Positions 7,573 through 16,254 are shown, counted from the first letter of the stretch. The stretch is 33,948 nucleotides of DNA from an uncultured Peptococcaceae bacterium (GCA_947625705.1 CANQPG010000012.1:1-33948); one strand, 5' to 3'. Numbers and translations are program-made. Notes: generated by a model not told the origin, from the letters alone.

Positions 7573-7928
7573 ATATTGACATGAGCGCGCTGGCGCTGGT
7601 TTATGACGGGCGCTGCACCGTTTTGCAGGAAACTAACGGCGAGGGCGACTGCGGCTGGTTAGCCGAGCGCGGGCAGCAGGAAATGTGGCGGGATATACCC
7701 TGCCATCTGGTGCTTACGCAGGCGCCGCCCGCCGCAGCTACTGCCGGGGCGGCGGAGCTTGCCGCGCGGGGGAAGCTGTTTTTGGCGGCGGACTATGCGA
7801 TACCGGCCGGGGCGAGCGTCATCGTGCGGCAGCGGGGGCGGGAATACCGCCTGGGCTTAGCCGGCCTGCCGCAGGTTTTTGCGGCGCACCAGGAGATCGC
7901 CGTTTCGCTTTTGAGCGAGCGAGCCTGA
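7566..7928 (+). CDS. Phage head closure protein (XkdH/DUF3599-like)
   Basis: The 120-residue protein has the small beta-barrel pattern of head-closure proteins: YDGRCTVLQE at the N-terminus, IPCHLVLTQAP in the middle, and a C-terminal half with KLFLAADYAIPAGASVIVRQ followed by a strand REYRLGLAG. This resembles XkdH/DUF3599, which plugs the connector after packaging. It overlaps the upstream connector gene by 7 bp. The name is inferred from pattern and order. Confidence 0.62.
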   Translation: MVDIDMSALALVYDGRCTVLQETNGEGDCGWLAERGQQEMWRDIPCHLVLTQAPPAAATAGAAELAARGKLFLAADYAIPAGASVIVRQRGREYRLGLAGLPQVFAAHQEIAVSLLSERA

Positions 7929-7955
7929 GGCTTTAATGGAAGCGGAGGAGAGTTA

Positions 7956-8393
7956 ATGAAAGATTTTTTGCGGGCGCTTTCCGGGCGTTTGCTGGAGCTT
8001 TTTGGGCGGGAATACCGTTTGTTTTACGGGCGAGCCTGGCAGGGCGCGAAAGGGGCTTGCTTTTTCGTCGCCCCGCCGAAAGTGAAGCGTGAGGTTTTGC
8101 CGGGCGGGCGTATCCGCCGGGAATACACGCTTACGCTGCGCTTTTATCCTGCCAAGCGTGAGGAGCTTATGCTGCAGCAGGAGGTGGGCGAAAAGCTTTT
8201 GCCCGGCCTTTTGGAATTGACCGGCGAGAAGCGCAGTTACCGCGGCCGGGAGCTTAATTATCAGCCGGGCGAGGAGTATCTGACCGCGAGCGGCGTTTAT
8301 GAGTTTTATACCACGGCGGAGCAGGAGCGCGAGGACAGCGTGGTGGCCGCCGGGGATCTGATGTTGGAATTTGATTTGAATAAGATGATGTGA
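7956..8393 (+). CDS. Phage tail terminator protein (DUF6838-like)
   Basis: The 145-residue protein has the fold pattern of tail terminators: an N-terminal helix with FGREYRLFYG, a strand CFFVAPPKVKREVLPGG, the TLRFYPAKREELMLQQEVG segment, and a C-terminal strand pair. DUF6838-type members commonly sit just before the sheath gene, as here. It would cap the tail tube and sheath and join them to the head. ATG 7956 is preceded by GCGGAGGAG. Confidence 0.65.
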   Translation: MKDFLRALSGRLLELFGREYRLFYGRAWQGAKGACFFVAPPKVKREVLPGGRIRREYTLTLRFYPAKREELMLQQEVGEKLLPGLLELTGEKRSYRGRELNYQPGEEYLTASGVYEFYTTAEQEREDSVVAAGDLMLEFDLNKMM

Positions 8394-8403
8394 GGTGAGC
8401 GAA

Positions 8404-9691
8404 TTGTCTTTTGGTGGCGGAAGTTTTGTATCGCAGAACAAGGTTTTGCCGGGCGTTTACGTGAACGTGTCGGCGGAGAACAAGGTGAGCTCGGAGCTTT
8501 CTGACCGGGGCATTGCCGCGCTGGGGCTGGGGCCCCTCGGGCGAGGTGTTTTATCTTTCGGAAAGCGATTTCCGCCGGGATTGCCGGGCGTATTTCGGCT
8601 ATGGCTATGCCGATGCGAAAATGAAAGGTCTGCGCGATTTGTTTGCGCGGGCGGCGGGCTGTTATTTTTACCGCCTGAACGCGGGCGAGAAAGCGGCCAA
8701 CGCTCTCTGCACCGCCAAATACGGCGGCGTGCGCGGCAACAGCTTAAGCATTAGCGTGAGCGCGGCCGAAGGCGGCTTTATGGTATCCACTTATCTGGAC
8801 GGGCAGGAGGTGGACGCACAGGCCGCAAAAACGGCGGCGGAATTGCAGGATAACGCCTATATCTGCTGGAAGCCGGACGCGAAATTGGCGGCGAACGCGG
8901 GGCTGCCGCTGACCGGCGGCACCAATTTGGCTGAGGTGGGCGTGGACGCCTATCAGGCGATGTTGGACAAGCTGGCGGGCGTGCGTTTTAACGTGTTGGG
9001 CTGCTTATCCACCGACAGCGCGGTGCAGCAGCTGTTTATCAACTATACCAAGGCGCAGCGCGACAGCAGCGCCAACAAGTTTCAGACGGTTATTTACCGT
9101 TGTGACGCGGACTATGAGGGTATCATATCGCCCATTAACACGGTGCGTGACGCCGGCTGGCCGGAGAGCGCCCTGGTTTACTGGCTGTGCGGCGCGGAGG
9201 CGGCCTGCGCCGTGAACGCCACGCTGACCAACAGCGTGTATGACGGCGAATTTGACGTTATCCCGCTTACGGGGAGCAGCGAATTGCAGGCGGCCTTGCA
9301 GGGCGGCAAAGTCGCTTTGCATAAACTGGGCGACCAGCTGCGCGTTTTGGAGGACGTGAACACCCTTTTGACCCCGAGCGACGGGCAGAGCGAGGATATG
9401 AAGTTTAACCAGACCATGCGCGTGCTGGATCAGATCGTGGCTGACCTTTCCGACCTGTTTTATCAGAAGTATCTGGGCGTGGTGCTGAATGACAGCTCCG
9501 GCCGGGTGAGCTTATGGAACGATATCGTTTCATACTACCGGAAACTTGAGGGGCTGCGCGCGATCGAAAGCTTTGAGGCGTCGGATATTACCGTGAAGCC
9601 GGGCGACAACAAGAAAGCCGTGGTCATCAGCTCGTATCTGACGGTGATCAACGCGATGTCGCAGCTGTATCTGACGGTGACTTTTGCGTAA
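8404..9691 (+). pseudogene. Tail sheath protein XkdK-like, frameshifted
   Basis: This encodes the contractile sheath (about 425 residues if repaired). It starts at TTG 8404 after AGGTGA and reads SFGGGSFVSQNKVLPGVYVN, the conserved XkdK N-terminus, through SDRGIAALG. At about 8521-8533, in the GC-run CTGGGGCTGGGGCCCC, the meaningful frame jumps by +1. It resumes as WGPSGEVFYLSESDF and continues to the normal C-terminus at 9691; the original frame stops at 8754. The shift fits a one-base insertion or two-base loss. It is either a true inactivating mutation, which would make the phage tail-defective, or a read/assembly error in a homopolymer. Confidence 0.8.
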
Positions 9692-9709
9692 ACGAGAGGA
9701 GGAAAAGGC

Positions 9710-10189
9710 ATGAACAATTCGGTGAGCGGCACCATGAACGCCTGGGACGCGATCAGCTCCACCATGGCGGAATGTTTTGTGACCATTGACGGCAAGCGTT
9801 ACAAGTTTATGCAGGCCATCAACCTGGAGGCCACGATCGAGAAGAACAAAATGCAGGTGCCGATTTTGGGACGCATGGGCCGCGGCAACAAGGGCGTGGG
9901 CTGGACCGGCAGCGGTAAGGCGACCTTTCATTACAACACGACGCTGTTCCGCGAGCTGCTGTATCGCTTTAAGGAACGCGGCGAGGATATGTATTTTGAT
10001 ATTCAGGTGACCAATGAAGACCCGGTATCTACCGTGGGGCGGCAGACCGTTATCCTGAAAGACTGCAACCTGGACGGCGGCGTGCTGGCCAAGTTCAGCG
10101 CCGAGGACGAATATCTGGAGGAGGAGATCCGCTTCACCTTTGAGGATTTTGAGATACCCGAGAAGTTCGGCGTCCTCTCCGGTATGTGA
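9710..10189 (+). CDS. Phage tail tube protein (XkdM-like)
   Basis: The 159-residue protein shows the XkdM pattern: WDAISSTMAECFVTIDGKRYK, then MQAINLEATIEKNKMQVPILG, then GWTGSGKATFHYNTTLFREL, and a C-terminal strand-rich half ending EEEIRFTFEDFEIPEKF. It polymerises into the inner tube inside the contractile sheath. It follows the sheath gene by 19 bp with a GAGGAGG site, the standard order. In relatives the chaperone and tape-measure genes come next; here they do not. Confidence 0.82.
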   Translation: MNNSVSGTMNAWDAISSTMAECFVTIDGKRYKFMQAINLEATIEKNKMQVPILGRMGRGNKGVGWTGSGKATFHYNTTLFRELLYRFKERGEDMYFDIQVTNEDPVSTVGRQTVILKDCNLDGGVLAKFSAEDEYLEEEIRFTFEDFEIPEKFGVLSGM

Positions 10190-10202
10190 TGGGGCGGACG
10201 TT

Positions 10203-10568
10203 ATGGCGGAATATTTGACGGAGACTTATGCGCTTAAGGCCAACGATACCAATTTGCTGGTGGCCGGGCGGACAGACGGCATGGCGGCGCTGTGTCAGGC
10301 GATCAGTCTGATGTTACAGGTGGAGAGAGGGGCTTATCCCATTTTCTCGGCGGCTTACGGACTTGCGACGCATGACCTTTTGGGCAAAGACCGGGCATAC
10401 GTTATCCCGGAAATTGAACGGCGGGTCAGCGAGGCTTTGCTGAACGACGAGCGGATATTGGCGGTGGAGGACTTCAGCTTCACCGCCAACGGCCGCCGCC
10501 TTGGCGTTAAGTTTTTGGTACGGACTATTTACGGCGATATCAGCCAGGAGGCGGAGGTGACTGTTTGA
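10203..10568 (+). CDS. Baseplate wedge protein XkdS-like (DUF2634)
   Basis: The 121-residue protein matches DUF2634/XkdS, related to gp25-type wedge proteins: a TYALKANDTNLLVAGRTDGM start, the helix CQAISLMLQVERGAYPIFSA followed by YG, and a C-terminal strand FTANGRRLGVKFLVRTIYGD. ATG 10203 is taken as the start; the open frame extends upstream only into the tube gene. It leads the standard XkdS-XkdT-XkdU baseplate series, with overlapping stop and start to XkdT (TGATG). Confidence 0.75.
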   Translation: MAEYLTETYALKANDTNLLVAGRTDGMAALCQAISLMLQVERGAYPIFSAAYGLATHDLLGKDRAYVIPEIERRVSEALLNDERILAVEDFSFTANGRRLGVKFLVRTIYGDISQEAEVTV

Positions 10569-11623
10569 TGTTTGAACAGATGACCTATGAGAATATTATG
10601 GCGGCGATGTTGGAGAATGTGACCAGCCAGGTGGACAAGCGCGAGGGCTCGATAATCTGGGACGCGCTGGCGCCGGCGGCCTATCAGCTTTCTCTTTACT
10701 ATGCGGCGCTGGACAAGATTTTACAGAACGGCTTTGCCGATACGGCGGAGCGGGAATATTTGCAGCTTCGGGCGCGGGAGCGCGGCATTGTGCCGCGTCC
10801 CGCCACCTATGCCGGGGCACGGGCGCGGATCGTTGGCGCGGCGGCGGCCGGGCAGCGTTATTTATGCGGCGATTACGGCTGGCAGGTGGAGAGCAAACTT
10901 GCCGAAAATGAATATCTGCTGCGCTGCGAGCAGGCGGGGAGCGCCCCCAACACGACGGCCGGGCGCATGACCCCGGTGGAATATCTGGCGGGGGTGACCG
11001 AGGCCGAGCTTTTGGATATTATCGAGCCGGGCGAGGACGAGGAAAGCACCGAGGCGCTGCGCGAACGTTATATCAACAGCCTGACCGAGCAGAGCTTCGG
11101 CGGCAACCGGGCGGATTATATTGAGAAAGCGCTCTCTATACCCGGCGTGGGTGCGGCCAAGGTGTATCCCGCCTGGAATGGCGGCGGCACCGTGAAGCTG
11201 ACCGTTATCGGGGCGGATAATACGCCGCCGGACGCGGCTTTGGTGGCGAAAGTGCAGAATATTTTTGACCCCCCGGAAAGCCAGGGCGAGGGGCTGGGGC
11301 TGGCGCCCATCGGCCATGTGGTGACGGCGGCGGGCGTGACTTATCGCCAGATTGACATCGACGTGACGCTGACCTTGGCCGAGGGGCTTAGCTGGGACGA
11401 CGTCTCGCCCCGGGTGCTGGCCGCCGTGGACGGCTATTTGGCCGATTTGGCCAAGACCTGGGCGGCGAACGACCATTTAACGGTGCGCGTGAGCCAGCTG
11501 GAGGCGCGGATACTGGCGGAGGAGGGTATCCTTGACGTGAGCGGGCTGCGTCTTGCCGGTGCGGCGGCTAATCTGCCGCTTTTAAGCGACGAGGTGCCGA
11601 TAAGAGGTGAGTTCAATGTCTGA
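10568..11623 (+). CDS. Baseplate J-like protein (XkdT)
   Basis: The 351-residue protein is a baseplate J/gp6-like wedge component. Typical features are the N-terminal REGSIIWDALAPAAYQLSLYY, the AEREYLQLRARERGI motif, the variable middle, then ESTEALRERYINSLTEQSFGGNRADY and IPGVGAAKVYPAWNGGGTVKLT. ATG 10568 overlaps the previous stop and has GGAGGTGA upstream. It builds the wedge ring that triggers sheath contraction. Confidence 0.87.
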   Translation: MFEQMTYENIMAAMLENVTSQVDKREGSIIWDALAPAAYQLSLYYAALDKILQNGFADTAEREYLQLRARERGIVPRPATYAGARARIVGAAAAGQRYLCGDYGWQVESKLAENEYLLRCEQAGSAPNTTAGRMTPVEYLAGVTEAELLDIIEPGEDEESTEALRERYINSLTEQSFGGNRADYIEKALSIPGVGAAKVYPAWNGGGTVKLTVIGADNTPPDAALVAKVQNIFDPPESQGEGLGLAPIGHVVTAAGVTYRQIDIDVTLTLAEGLSWDDVSPRVLAAVDGYLADLAKTWAANDHLTVRVSQLEARILAEEGILDVSGLRLAGAAANLPLLSDEVPIRGEFNV

Positions 11624-12161
11624 GCAGCAGTTGTTTGATTATCTGCCGCCGTCTTTGCAGCGAATTGACGGGCTGGGTCGCGTATGCGGGTTGGAGCAGG
11701 CGGCATTTGACCGGGCGCGGGCAGCGCATGAGCGGGTTTTGCAGGAAATGTTCCCGTATATCTGCACGACATACGGCCTTTCGCGCTGGGAGAAAATGCT
11801 GGGCGTATCTCCCGGCGTCGCAGACAGCGAGGAGCGGCGGCGTCAGGTGGTTCTGCTGCGGCTGGCGGAGCAGCTGCCCTTTACCATGCGGCGTTTGGCC
11901 GATATCATGGCGCGGGTGGCGCCGGAGGAGCAGTATTATCTGGAGCTGCACCCGGCGGAATATCTGCTTAGGGTGCGGCTGAGCCTGATCGGCAAAAGCT
12001 ATTTTCGGGTTTTGCAGGACGTTTTGGAGCGGACGCTGCCGGCCAATCTTTTGCTAGATCTGGATCTGTTATACAACCGGTACGGCTATTTGGTGGGCAT
12101 GACGCACGGCGAGCTGAGCAGTCTGCGTCACCATGATTTGCGGGAAGAGGTGATAAGCTGA
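11616..12161 (+). CDS. Baseplate/tail protein XkdU-like (DUF2313)
   Basis: The 181-residue protein matches the XkdU/DUF2313 group: LFDYLPPSLQRID at the start, a helical centre with the SRWEKMLGV segment and the SEERRRQVVLLRLAEQLPFT helix, and a beta-rich C-terminal half. It links the baseplate to the tail fibres. ATG 11616 follows AGAGGTGAG, giving an 8-bp overlap with XkdT. The stop shares a base with the tail fibre start. Confidence 0.8.
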   Translation: MSEQQLFDYLPPSLQRIDGLGRVCGLEQAAFDRARAAHERVLQEMFPYICTTYGLSRWEKMLGVSPGVADSEERRRQVVLLRLAEQLPFTMRRLADIMARVAPEEQYYLELHPAEYLLRVRLSLIGKSYFRVLQDVLERTLPANLLLDLDLLYNRYGYLVGMTHGELSSLRHHDLREEVIS

Positions 12162-13282
12162 TGGACTATACCAAAAATTATAATTTGAAAAAACCGGCGG
12201 CGGAGGATTATTACAATATTGCGGATTTTAACGAAAATACCGACGTGATCGACGAAAAGCTGCTTCTGGGGGATAATGCGCTGACCATGGCTAACCAGCT
12301 TTTGAGCCGGGTCAAGATATTGGAAAATAATTACAATGCGCTTGCCAAAAAGGCGCGTATTCTGGTGACGATCTACGCGCCGTCCGGCTGCATTGTGCGC
12401 CTGGCCAGCGGCAATTTTTCGTCTACGGTGACGATAGGCAGCAGCCTGGAAACGACGATGACGGCGGAGAGTATTGGGCAAACGCAGATACAGTTTACCT
12501 ATAAGAACGTCAGCTATGTTGTTAAAATACAGATGGATAACACGGAGCATCGCTACGTGGCGGCGCCGATACCGCTGGCAGAGGCGCCCTGGCCTTATAT
12601 TGCCAAGGTATCCGAGCAGGGGCTGGCGCATACCTGCTGGCAGGTGGGCGATACCAAGGCGATAAATGTGGACGGCGCTGCGGCGAACGTGCATATTTTG
12701 GGCTTTGAGCATGACCTTCTGTATACGCCGGCAGAGGCGCCGCTGGTGACAGCGCGCCGGGATCATACCAAGGCCGGCATTACCTTTGGGCTGGTTGATA
12801 TTCTGCCCAACAAGTATCAGATGCACACCAGCAAGAGCGAGTCGGTTAATTGGGGGACGTGCGCTTTGCGGGTCCAGACATTGCCGACGCTGTTGGCTTC
12901 GATGGACAGCGTTTTGCAGGCGGCCATTAAAAGTGTGCGCAAGGTGACGCCGTATCCGGGCGCTAACCACGAGAATTATGATCCCGGCTGGGCGGCGAAC
13001 GGCAAAGCGCAGATCACCGAGGATAAGCTGTTTTTGTTTTCGGAACGCGATCTTTATGGTACGCAGCGTTCTTCGACGCCTTATATCAATTTTGGCGAGT
13101 CGGCCTACGAATATTACCGGCAGGGCGGTACGCCGGAGCGCAGCGATATCTTCTGGCTGCGCGCTTATTCCTACAATTCCGCGTCGAGCGCATTCAATAC
13201 GCTGTGTTTGGCGACGGATAATACGATCTCCAGCCGTGTGAACAATACCTCGCTGGGCGTGTTGTTTGGCTTCTGCGTTTAA
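12161..13282 (+). CDS. Tail fibre protein with C-terminal DUF6273 (lectin-like) domain
   Basis: The 373-residue protein has the common fibre N-terminus (YTKNYNLKKPAAEDYYNIAD then FNENTDVIDE), a trimerisation-type helix, and a beta-rich middle (about 70-125). Its large C-terminal domain resembles DUF6273: WQVGDTKAIN, ILGFEHDLLY, KAGITFGLVDIL, WGTCALRVQT, KLFLFSERDLYG and a WLRAYSYN segment near the end. DUF6273 resembles the C-type-lectin/formylglycine-generating fold used in host recognition, so this is probably the receptor-binding protein. No chaperone gene for it is visible. Confidence 0.78.
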   Translation: MDYTKNYNLKKPAAEDYYNIADFNENTDVIDEKLLLGDNALTMANQLLSRVKILENNYNALAKKARILVTIYAPSGCIVRLASGNFSSTVTIGSSLETTMTAESIGQTQIQFTYKNVSYVVKIQMDNTEHRYVAAPIPLAEAPWPYIAKVSEQGLAHTCWQVGDTKAINVDGAAANVHILGFEHDLLYTPAEAPLVTARRDHTKAGITFGLVDILPNKYQMHTSKSESVNWGTCALRVQTLPTLLASMDSVLQAAIKSVRKVTPYPGANHENYDPGWAANGKAQITEDKLFLFSERDLYGTQRSSTPYINFGESAYEYYRQGGTPERSDIFWLRAYSYNSASSAFNTLCLATDNTISSRVNNTSLGVLFGFCV

Positions 13283-13300
13283 GCGGGGGGTTGGCAGAAG

Positions 13301-13543
13301 ATGACGAGCGAGATAGTTGTGGCGGCGATCGCTTTCTGCGGCACGCTTTGCGGCACTTTCGGCGGCATTATTACCGCTAACCGCTTGACCAACTTTCGCA
13401 TTGAGCAGCTGGAAAAGCGGGTGGAGCAGCACAACAGCGTGGTGGAACGTACGTATATTCTGGAGGAAAAGATGAAAGCCGCCAACCGTCGTTTGGAGAA
13501 TTTGGAGGCTTTTGAGCATGAAGTGATGGAGGAGGCGAGATGA
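13301..13543 (+). CDS. XhlA-like small membrane protein of the lysis cassette
   Basis: The 80-residue protein has one N-terminal hydrophobic segment (IVVAAIAFCGTLCGTFGGII) followed by NRLTNFRIEQLEKRVEQHNS and a coiled coil. This is the pattern of XhlA-type proteins that act with holins. It lies directly after the fibre gene and before the holin and endolysin, overlapping the holin start by 4 bp. Its topology (membrane anchor, cytoplasmic coil or reverse) cannot be told from sequence. Confidence 0.7.
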   Translation: MTSEIVVAAIAFCGTLCGTFGGIITANRLTNFRIEQLEKRVEQHNSVVERTYILEEKMKAANRRLENLEAFEHEVMEEAR

Positions 13544-13809
13544 TGGACGAAAAAGAGCATTTGGCCGACGCCGCAGACGCAGCAGCAGAATACGTCACCG
13601 GCGGGCGGGGGTTCAGAGAACGCCTGGCGCGGCTGGTGGACGTGAAATCGCTGGTGACGCTGGGGTTTTCTGCCGTGCTTTGCGTGATGACGCTTTACGG
13701 GCGCGAGACAACGGAGCTTTTTAACAGCGCGGTGATGCTGGTTTTGGGTTTCTTCTTCGGCAAAAATCTGCACGAAACGAACGATAAGAACGACAGGAAC
13801 GCGGGGTGA
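13540..13809 (+). CDS. Putative phage holin
   Basis: The 89-residue protein has two likely membrane segments: LVTLGFSAVLCVMTLYG and AVMLVLGFFFGKN. A hydrophilic N-terminus precedes them and a short charged C-terminus follows. Size, topology and position before the endolysin fit a class II-type holin that opens the membrane for the lysin. The start is ATG 13540 or ATG 13543; GGAGGCGAG supports both. Confidence 0.65.
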   Translation: MMDEKEHLADAADAAAEYVTGGRGFRERLARLVDVKSLVTLGFSAVLCVMTLYGRETTELFNSAVMLVLGFFFGKNLHETNDKNDRNAG

Positions 13810-13813
13810 TGTT

Positions 13814-14398
13814 TTGCGGTATCCTTTTGATAAGTTTAAGCTGGGCACCCGCTTTGGCCAAAAGGGCACGCTTTGGCGCTGCGGCTATCACAGCGGGCAG
13901 GATTTTCTCTCCGCGGGTTACGGCGGGGACGGTCTGATCTATCCGATCTGCGCCGGCAAGGTGCTGAAGATCGGGCGCGGCGGCAGCTATGGCAACTGTG
14001 TGTACATTAAGCACCCGGACGGCTATATTTCGCTGTATGCGCACCTGAAGACGGTGTATGTTAAAGCCGGCATGGCGGTGACGGAACAGACTGTGCTCGG
14101 TGTGGAGGGGGCGACCGGGAACGTGACCGGGCGGCATTTGCACATGGAAGTGCATAAGGGCGCCTATCATTACCCCTCCGGCATTGACCCGCTGGCGTTT
14201 ATTAAGCAAGGTTTGGAGGAGGCGGAAGTGGAAAAACAAATGAAAATCTGCCTGAACGGGGTGGAGAAAACCGTGACGGCGATCGAAAAGGGCGGCAACA
14301 ATTACGTGCGCTTGCAGGATCTGCGCGACGACAAGCTGCTGGTGGGGTATAACGCGGCGGCCAAGCTGCCCGTGATCTGCGTGCGCGGCGAGGCTTAA
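13814..14398 (+). CDS. Phage endolysin, peptidase M23 family
   Basis: The 194-residue protein is a LytM/M23 metallo-endopeptidase that cuts peptidoglycan cross-bridges. Zinc ligands and active residues are visible: H26-x-x-x-D30 (HSGQD), H77 in YAHL, and H108-x-H110 in GRHLHMEVH. The catalytic domain spans about residues 5-135. The C-terminal 60 residues (MKICLNGVEKTVTAIEKGGN then NYVRLQDL) resemble a small copper-amine-oxidase-N-like wall-associated domain. No signal peptide is present, so release depends on the holin. The start is TTG 13814 with GGGGTGA upstream. It is the last phage gene seen. Confidence 0.88.
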   Translation: MRYPFDKFKLGTRFGQKGTLWRCGYHSGQDFLSAGYGGDGLIYPICAGKVLKIGRGGSYGNCVYIKHPDGYISLYAHLKTVYVKAGMAVTEQTVLGVEGATGNVTGRHLHMEVHKGAYHYPSGIDPLAFIKQGLEEAEVEKQMKICLNGVEKTVTAIEKGGNNYVRLQDLRDDKLLVGYNAAAKLPVICVRGEA

Positions 14399-14448
14399 AG
14401 ACTGTGTATTGCAGACGGCAAATTGGGCATGATAAAGTGAATAAAAAG

Positions 14449-14477
14449 TTGTACGGCGAGGGCTTTTGTGGTATAAT
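14449..14477 (+). promoter_or_regulatory. Sigma-A-type promoter upstream of DUF5665-lspA operon
   Basis: TTGTAC (14449-14454) and a perfect TATAAT (14472-14477) are separated by 17 bp, just upstream of the start at 14492. It probably drives the host operon. It lies only 51 bp after the endolysin stop, so the prophage/host border should lie in that gap. Confidence 0.75.
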
Positions 14478-14491
14478 GGCAAGGTGATAAA

Positions 14492-14815
14492 ATGGCGGAG
14501 AATTCGGAAAAGGCAACCGTGCAGGCGAGGCAAAGCGAGGGGCTGGCTTATCAGGTTAACCGTTTGGTGCTGCTGCTGGAGCGGGCGCGGCTGGCGGAAT
14601 ACGTGGAAATTATGCAGCGGCCGCTGCTGCTTGCCCGGCGGAGTTTTCTGGGCGGACTGTTTCGCGGCATGGGGTTTGCGCTGGGATTTTTGCTGTTATC
14701 CGCGCTGGCGCTGTATATTCTGAACCTGCTGGTGGACTTAGGTATCCCGATTTTGGGAGATTTTATCGCGGAGCTGCTGGTCTACGTGGAAAACGTGCAG
14801 CGGGCGCGTGGATAA
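14492..14815 (+). CDS. DUF5665 domain membrane protein
   Basis: The 107-residue protein has a helical charged N-terminus (RLVLLLERARLAEYVEIMQR), a conserved-looking RRSFLGGLFRGMGFALGFLL segment, one strong membrane segment and the ending GIPILGDFIAELLVYVENVQ. This matches DUF5665 proteins, which commonly precede lspA in Clostridia. The function is unknown. It lies 24 bp before lspA, so the two are probably co-transcribed. Confidence 0.75.
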   Translation: MAENSEKATVQARQSEGLAYQVNRLVLLLERARLAEYVEIMQRPLLLARRSFLGGLFRGMGFALGFLLLSALALYILNLLVDLGIPILGDFIAELLVYVENVQRARG

Positions 14816-14838
14816 ATGTAAATTTTGGGAGAGAAGAA

Positions 14839-15303
14839 ATGCTTTATTTGCCGGTGCTGCTGCTGGGCGTATTGATCGACCAGCTGACCAAATGGCTGAT
14901 CGTGCGCAATTTGCCCCTGAACGGCGGCTTTGACATTATCCCCGGCGTGCTGCGCATACATTACGTGCAGAACACCGGGGCGGCCTGGAGTATGTTCAGC
15001 GAGAATACGTTTGCTTTGGCGGTGTTCTCGCTGTTCGTGCTGGCGCTGCTGGGATTTTGGTTTTACAAAACGCCCAAAGGCGAGGTTTGGCAGCGCCTGA
15101 GCCTTACCGTCATCATGGCGGGGGCGGTGGGCAATATGCTTGACCGCTTTCGGCTGGGCTATGTGGTGGATTTTATTCAGCTGCCGCATTGGCCGGTGTT
15201 CAACGCGGCGGATATGCTGCTTTGCTGCGGCGTGGCCGCTTTGGCGTTTCTGCTGCTGAAAGACGAGTTCAAGCGGAAGCCCAAGGAGGACGGCCATGCG
15301 TGA
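14839..15303 (+). CDS. lspA: Lipoprotein signal peptidase (signal peptidase II)
   Basis: LspA removes the signal peptide of lipid-modified prolipoproteins in the membrane. The 154-residue protein has four membrane segments and the family motifs: DQLTKW near the start, NTGAAWSMF, GNMLDR, and the catalytic aspartates D111 (VVDF) and D125 (FNAAD). The length is normal. ATG 14839 follows GGGAGAGAAG. Its 3' end overlaps rluD by 8 bp, the widespread lspA-rluD pairing in Firmicutes. Confidence 0.95.
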   Translation: MLYLPVLLLGVLIDQLTKWLIVRNLPLNGGFDIIPGVLRIHYVQNTGAAWSMFSENTFALAVFSLFVLALLGFWFYKTPKGEVWQRLSLTVIMAGAVGNMLDRFRLGYVVDFIQLPHWPVFNAADMLLCCGVAALAFLLLKDEFKRKPKEDGHA

Positions 15304-16243
15304 TTTGACGCTTTATGCGGCGGAGCTTGAATTGACCGCCGGGGCTTTGGACGCGGGGCGGCGTATCGACCAATATCTGGTGGAGCAGGCGCCGGAACAT
15401 TCGCGCTCTTTTTGGCAGAAGCTGCTGAAGGAGGGGCGGGTTTTGGTGAACGGGCGCGCCGTTAAGCCGAATTATCTGCTTATCGCGGGGGACGAGCTGC
15501 TGGCGCTTTTACCGGAACCGGCGGAGCTTGACGTCTCGGCGGAGAATATTCCGCTGGACGTGGTGTTTGAGGACGCTGACATCATCGTTATCAACAAGCC
15601 GCGCGGCATGGTGGTTCACCCGGCGGCGGGCAACTATCATGGGACGCTGGTGAACGCTCTCTTGTATCATTGCCGCGACCTTTCCGGTATCAACGGCGTT
15701 TTGCGGCCGGGTATCGTGCACCGACTGGACAAGGACACCACCGGGCTGATCATTGCCGCGAAAAGCGACGCGGCGCACCAAAAGCTTACCGAAAGCTGGC
15801 ACACCGGGGCGGTAAACCGCTATTATGCGGCGTTGCTGCACGGGAATATGCCCGAGCCGCACGGTACCATTGACGCGCCGATCGGCCGCCACCCCAAGGA
15901 CAGGAAGAAGATGGCCGTTTTGCCCGAGGGCGGGCGGCACGCCGTGACGCATTATACCGTGGACGAGCGGTTTGGCAAATACACGCTGGTGACCTGCAAG
16001 TTGGAGACCGGGCGCACGCACCAGATACGCGTCCACATGAAATACCTGGGTTATCCGCTGGTGGGCGACCCGGTTTACGGCCCCAAGGGGGCGAGCGCGG
16101 TGCATATCGGTATGCTGCTGCACTCGGCGCGGCTGGATCTGATCCACCCAATCACGGGCGAAACACTGCATTTGAGCGCGCCGCTGCCGCCGGATTTTGC
16201 CGCTTTTGTGGCCGAAGCGCGGGCGGCATATCAGCAGCTTTGA
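15296..16243 (+). CDS. rluD: RluA-family pseudouridine synthase, RluD type
   Basis: The enzyme converts uridines in 23S rRNA to pseudouridine. An S4 RNA-binding domain spans about residues 20-75 (DQYLVEQAPEHSRSFWQKLL), followed by the catalytic domain with HRLDKDTTGL (catalytic D145) and the GRTHQIRVHMKYLGYPLVGD motif. The 315-residue length is typical. ATG 15296 overlaps the lspA stop, indicating coupling. The exact rRNA target cannot be told from sequence; RluD rather than RluC is inferred from context and the S4 domain. Confidence 0.92.
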   Translation: MRDLTLYAAELELTAGALDAGRRIDQYLVEQAPEHSRSFWQKLLKEGRVLVNGRAVKPNYLLIAGDELLALLPEPAELDVSAENIPLDVVFEDADIIVINKPRGMVVHPAAGNYHGTLVNALLYHCRDLSGINGVLRPGIVHRLDKDTTGLIIAAKSDAAHQKLTESWHTGAVNRYYAALLHGNMPEPHGTIDAPIGRHPKDRKKMAVLPEGGRHAVTHYTVDERFGKYTLVTCKLETGRTHQIRVHMKYLGYPLVGDPVYGPKGASAVHIGMLLHSARLDLIHPITGETLHLSAPLPPDFAAFVAEARAAYQQL

Positions 16244-16254
16244 GGGGTGTACAT

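Noticed and set aside
12161-13282. Diversity-generating retroelement target
   Set aside because: The fold is suggestive, but there is no reverse transcriptase, template repeat or accessory gene in the window.
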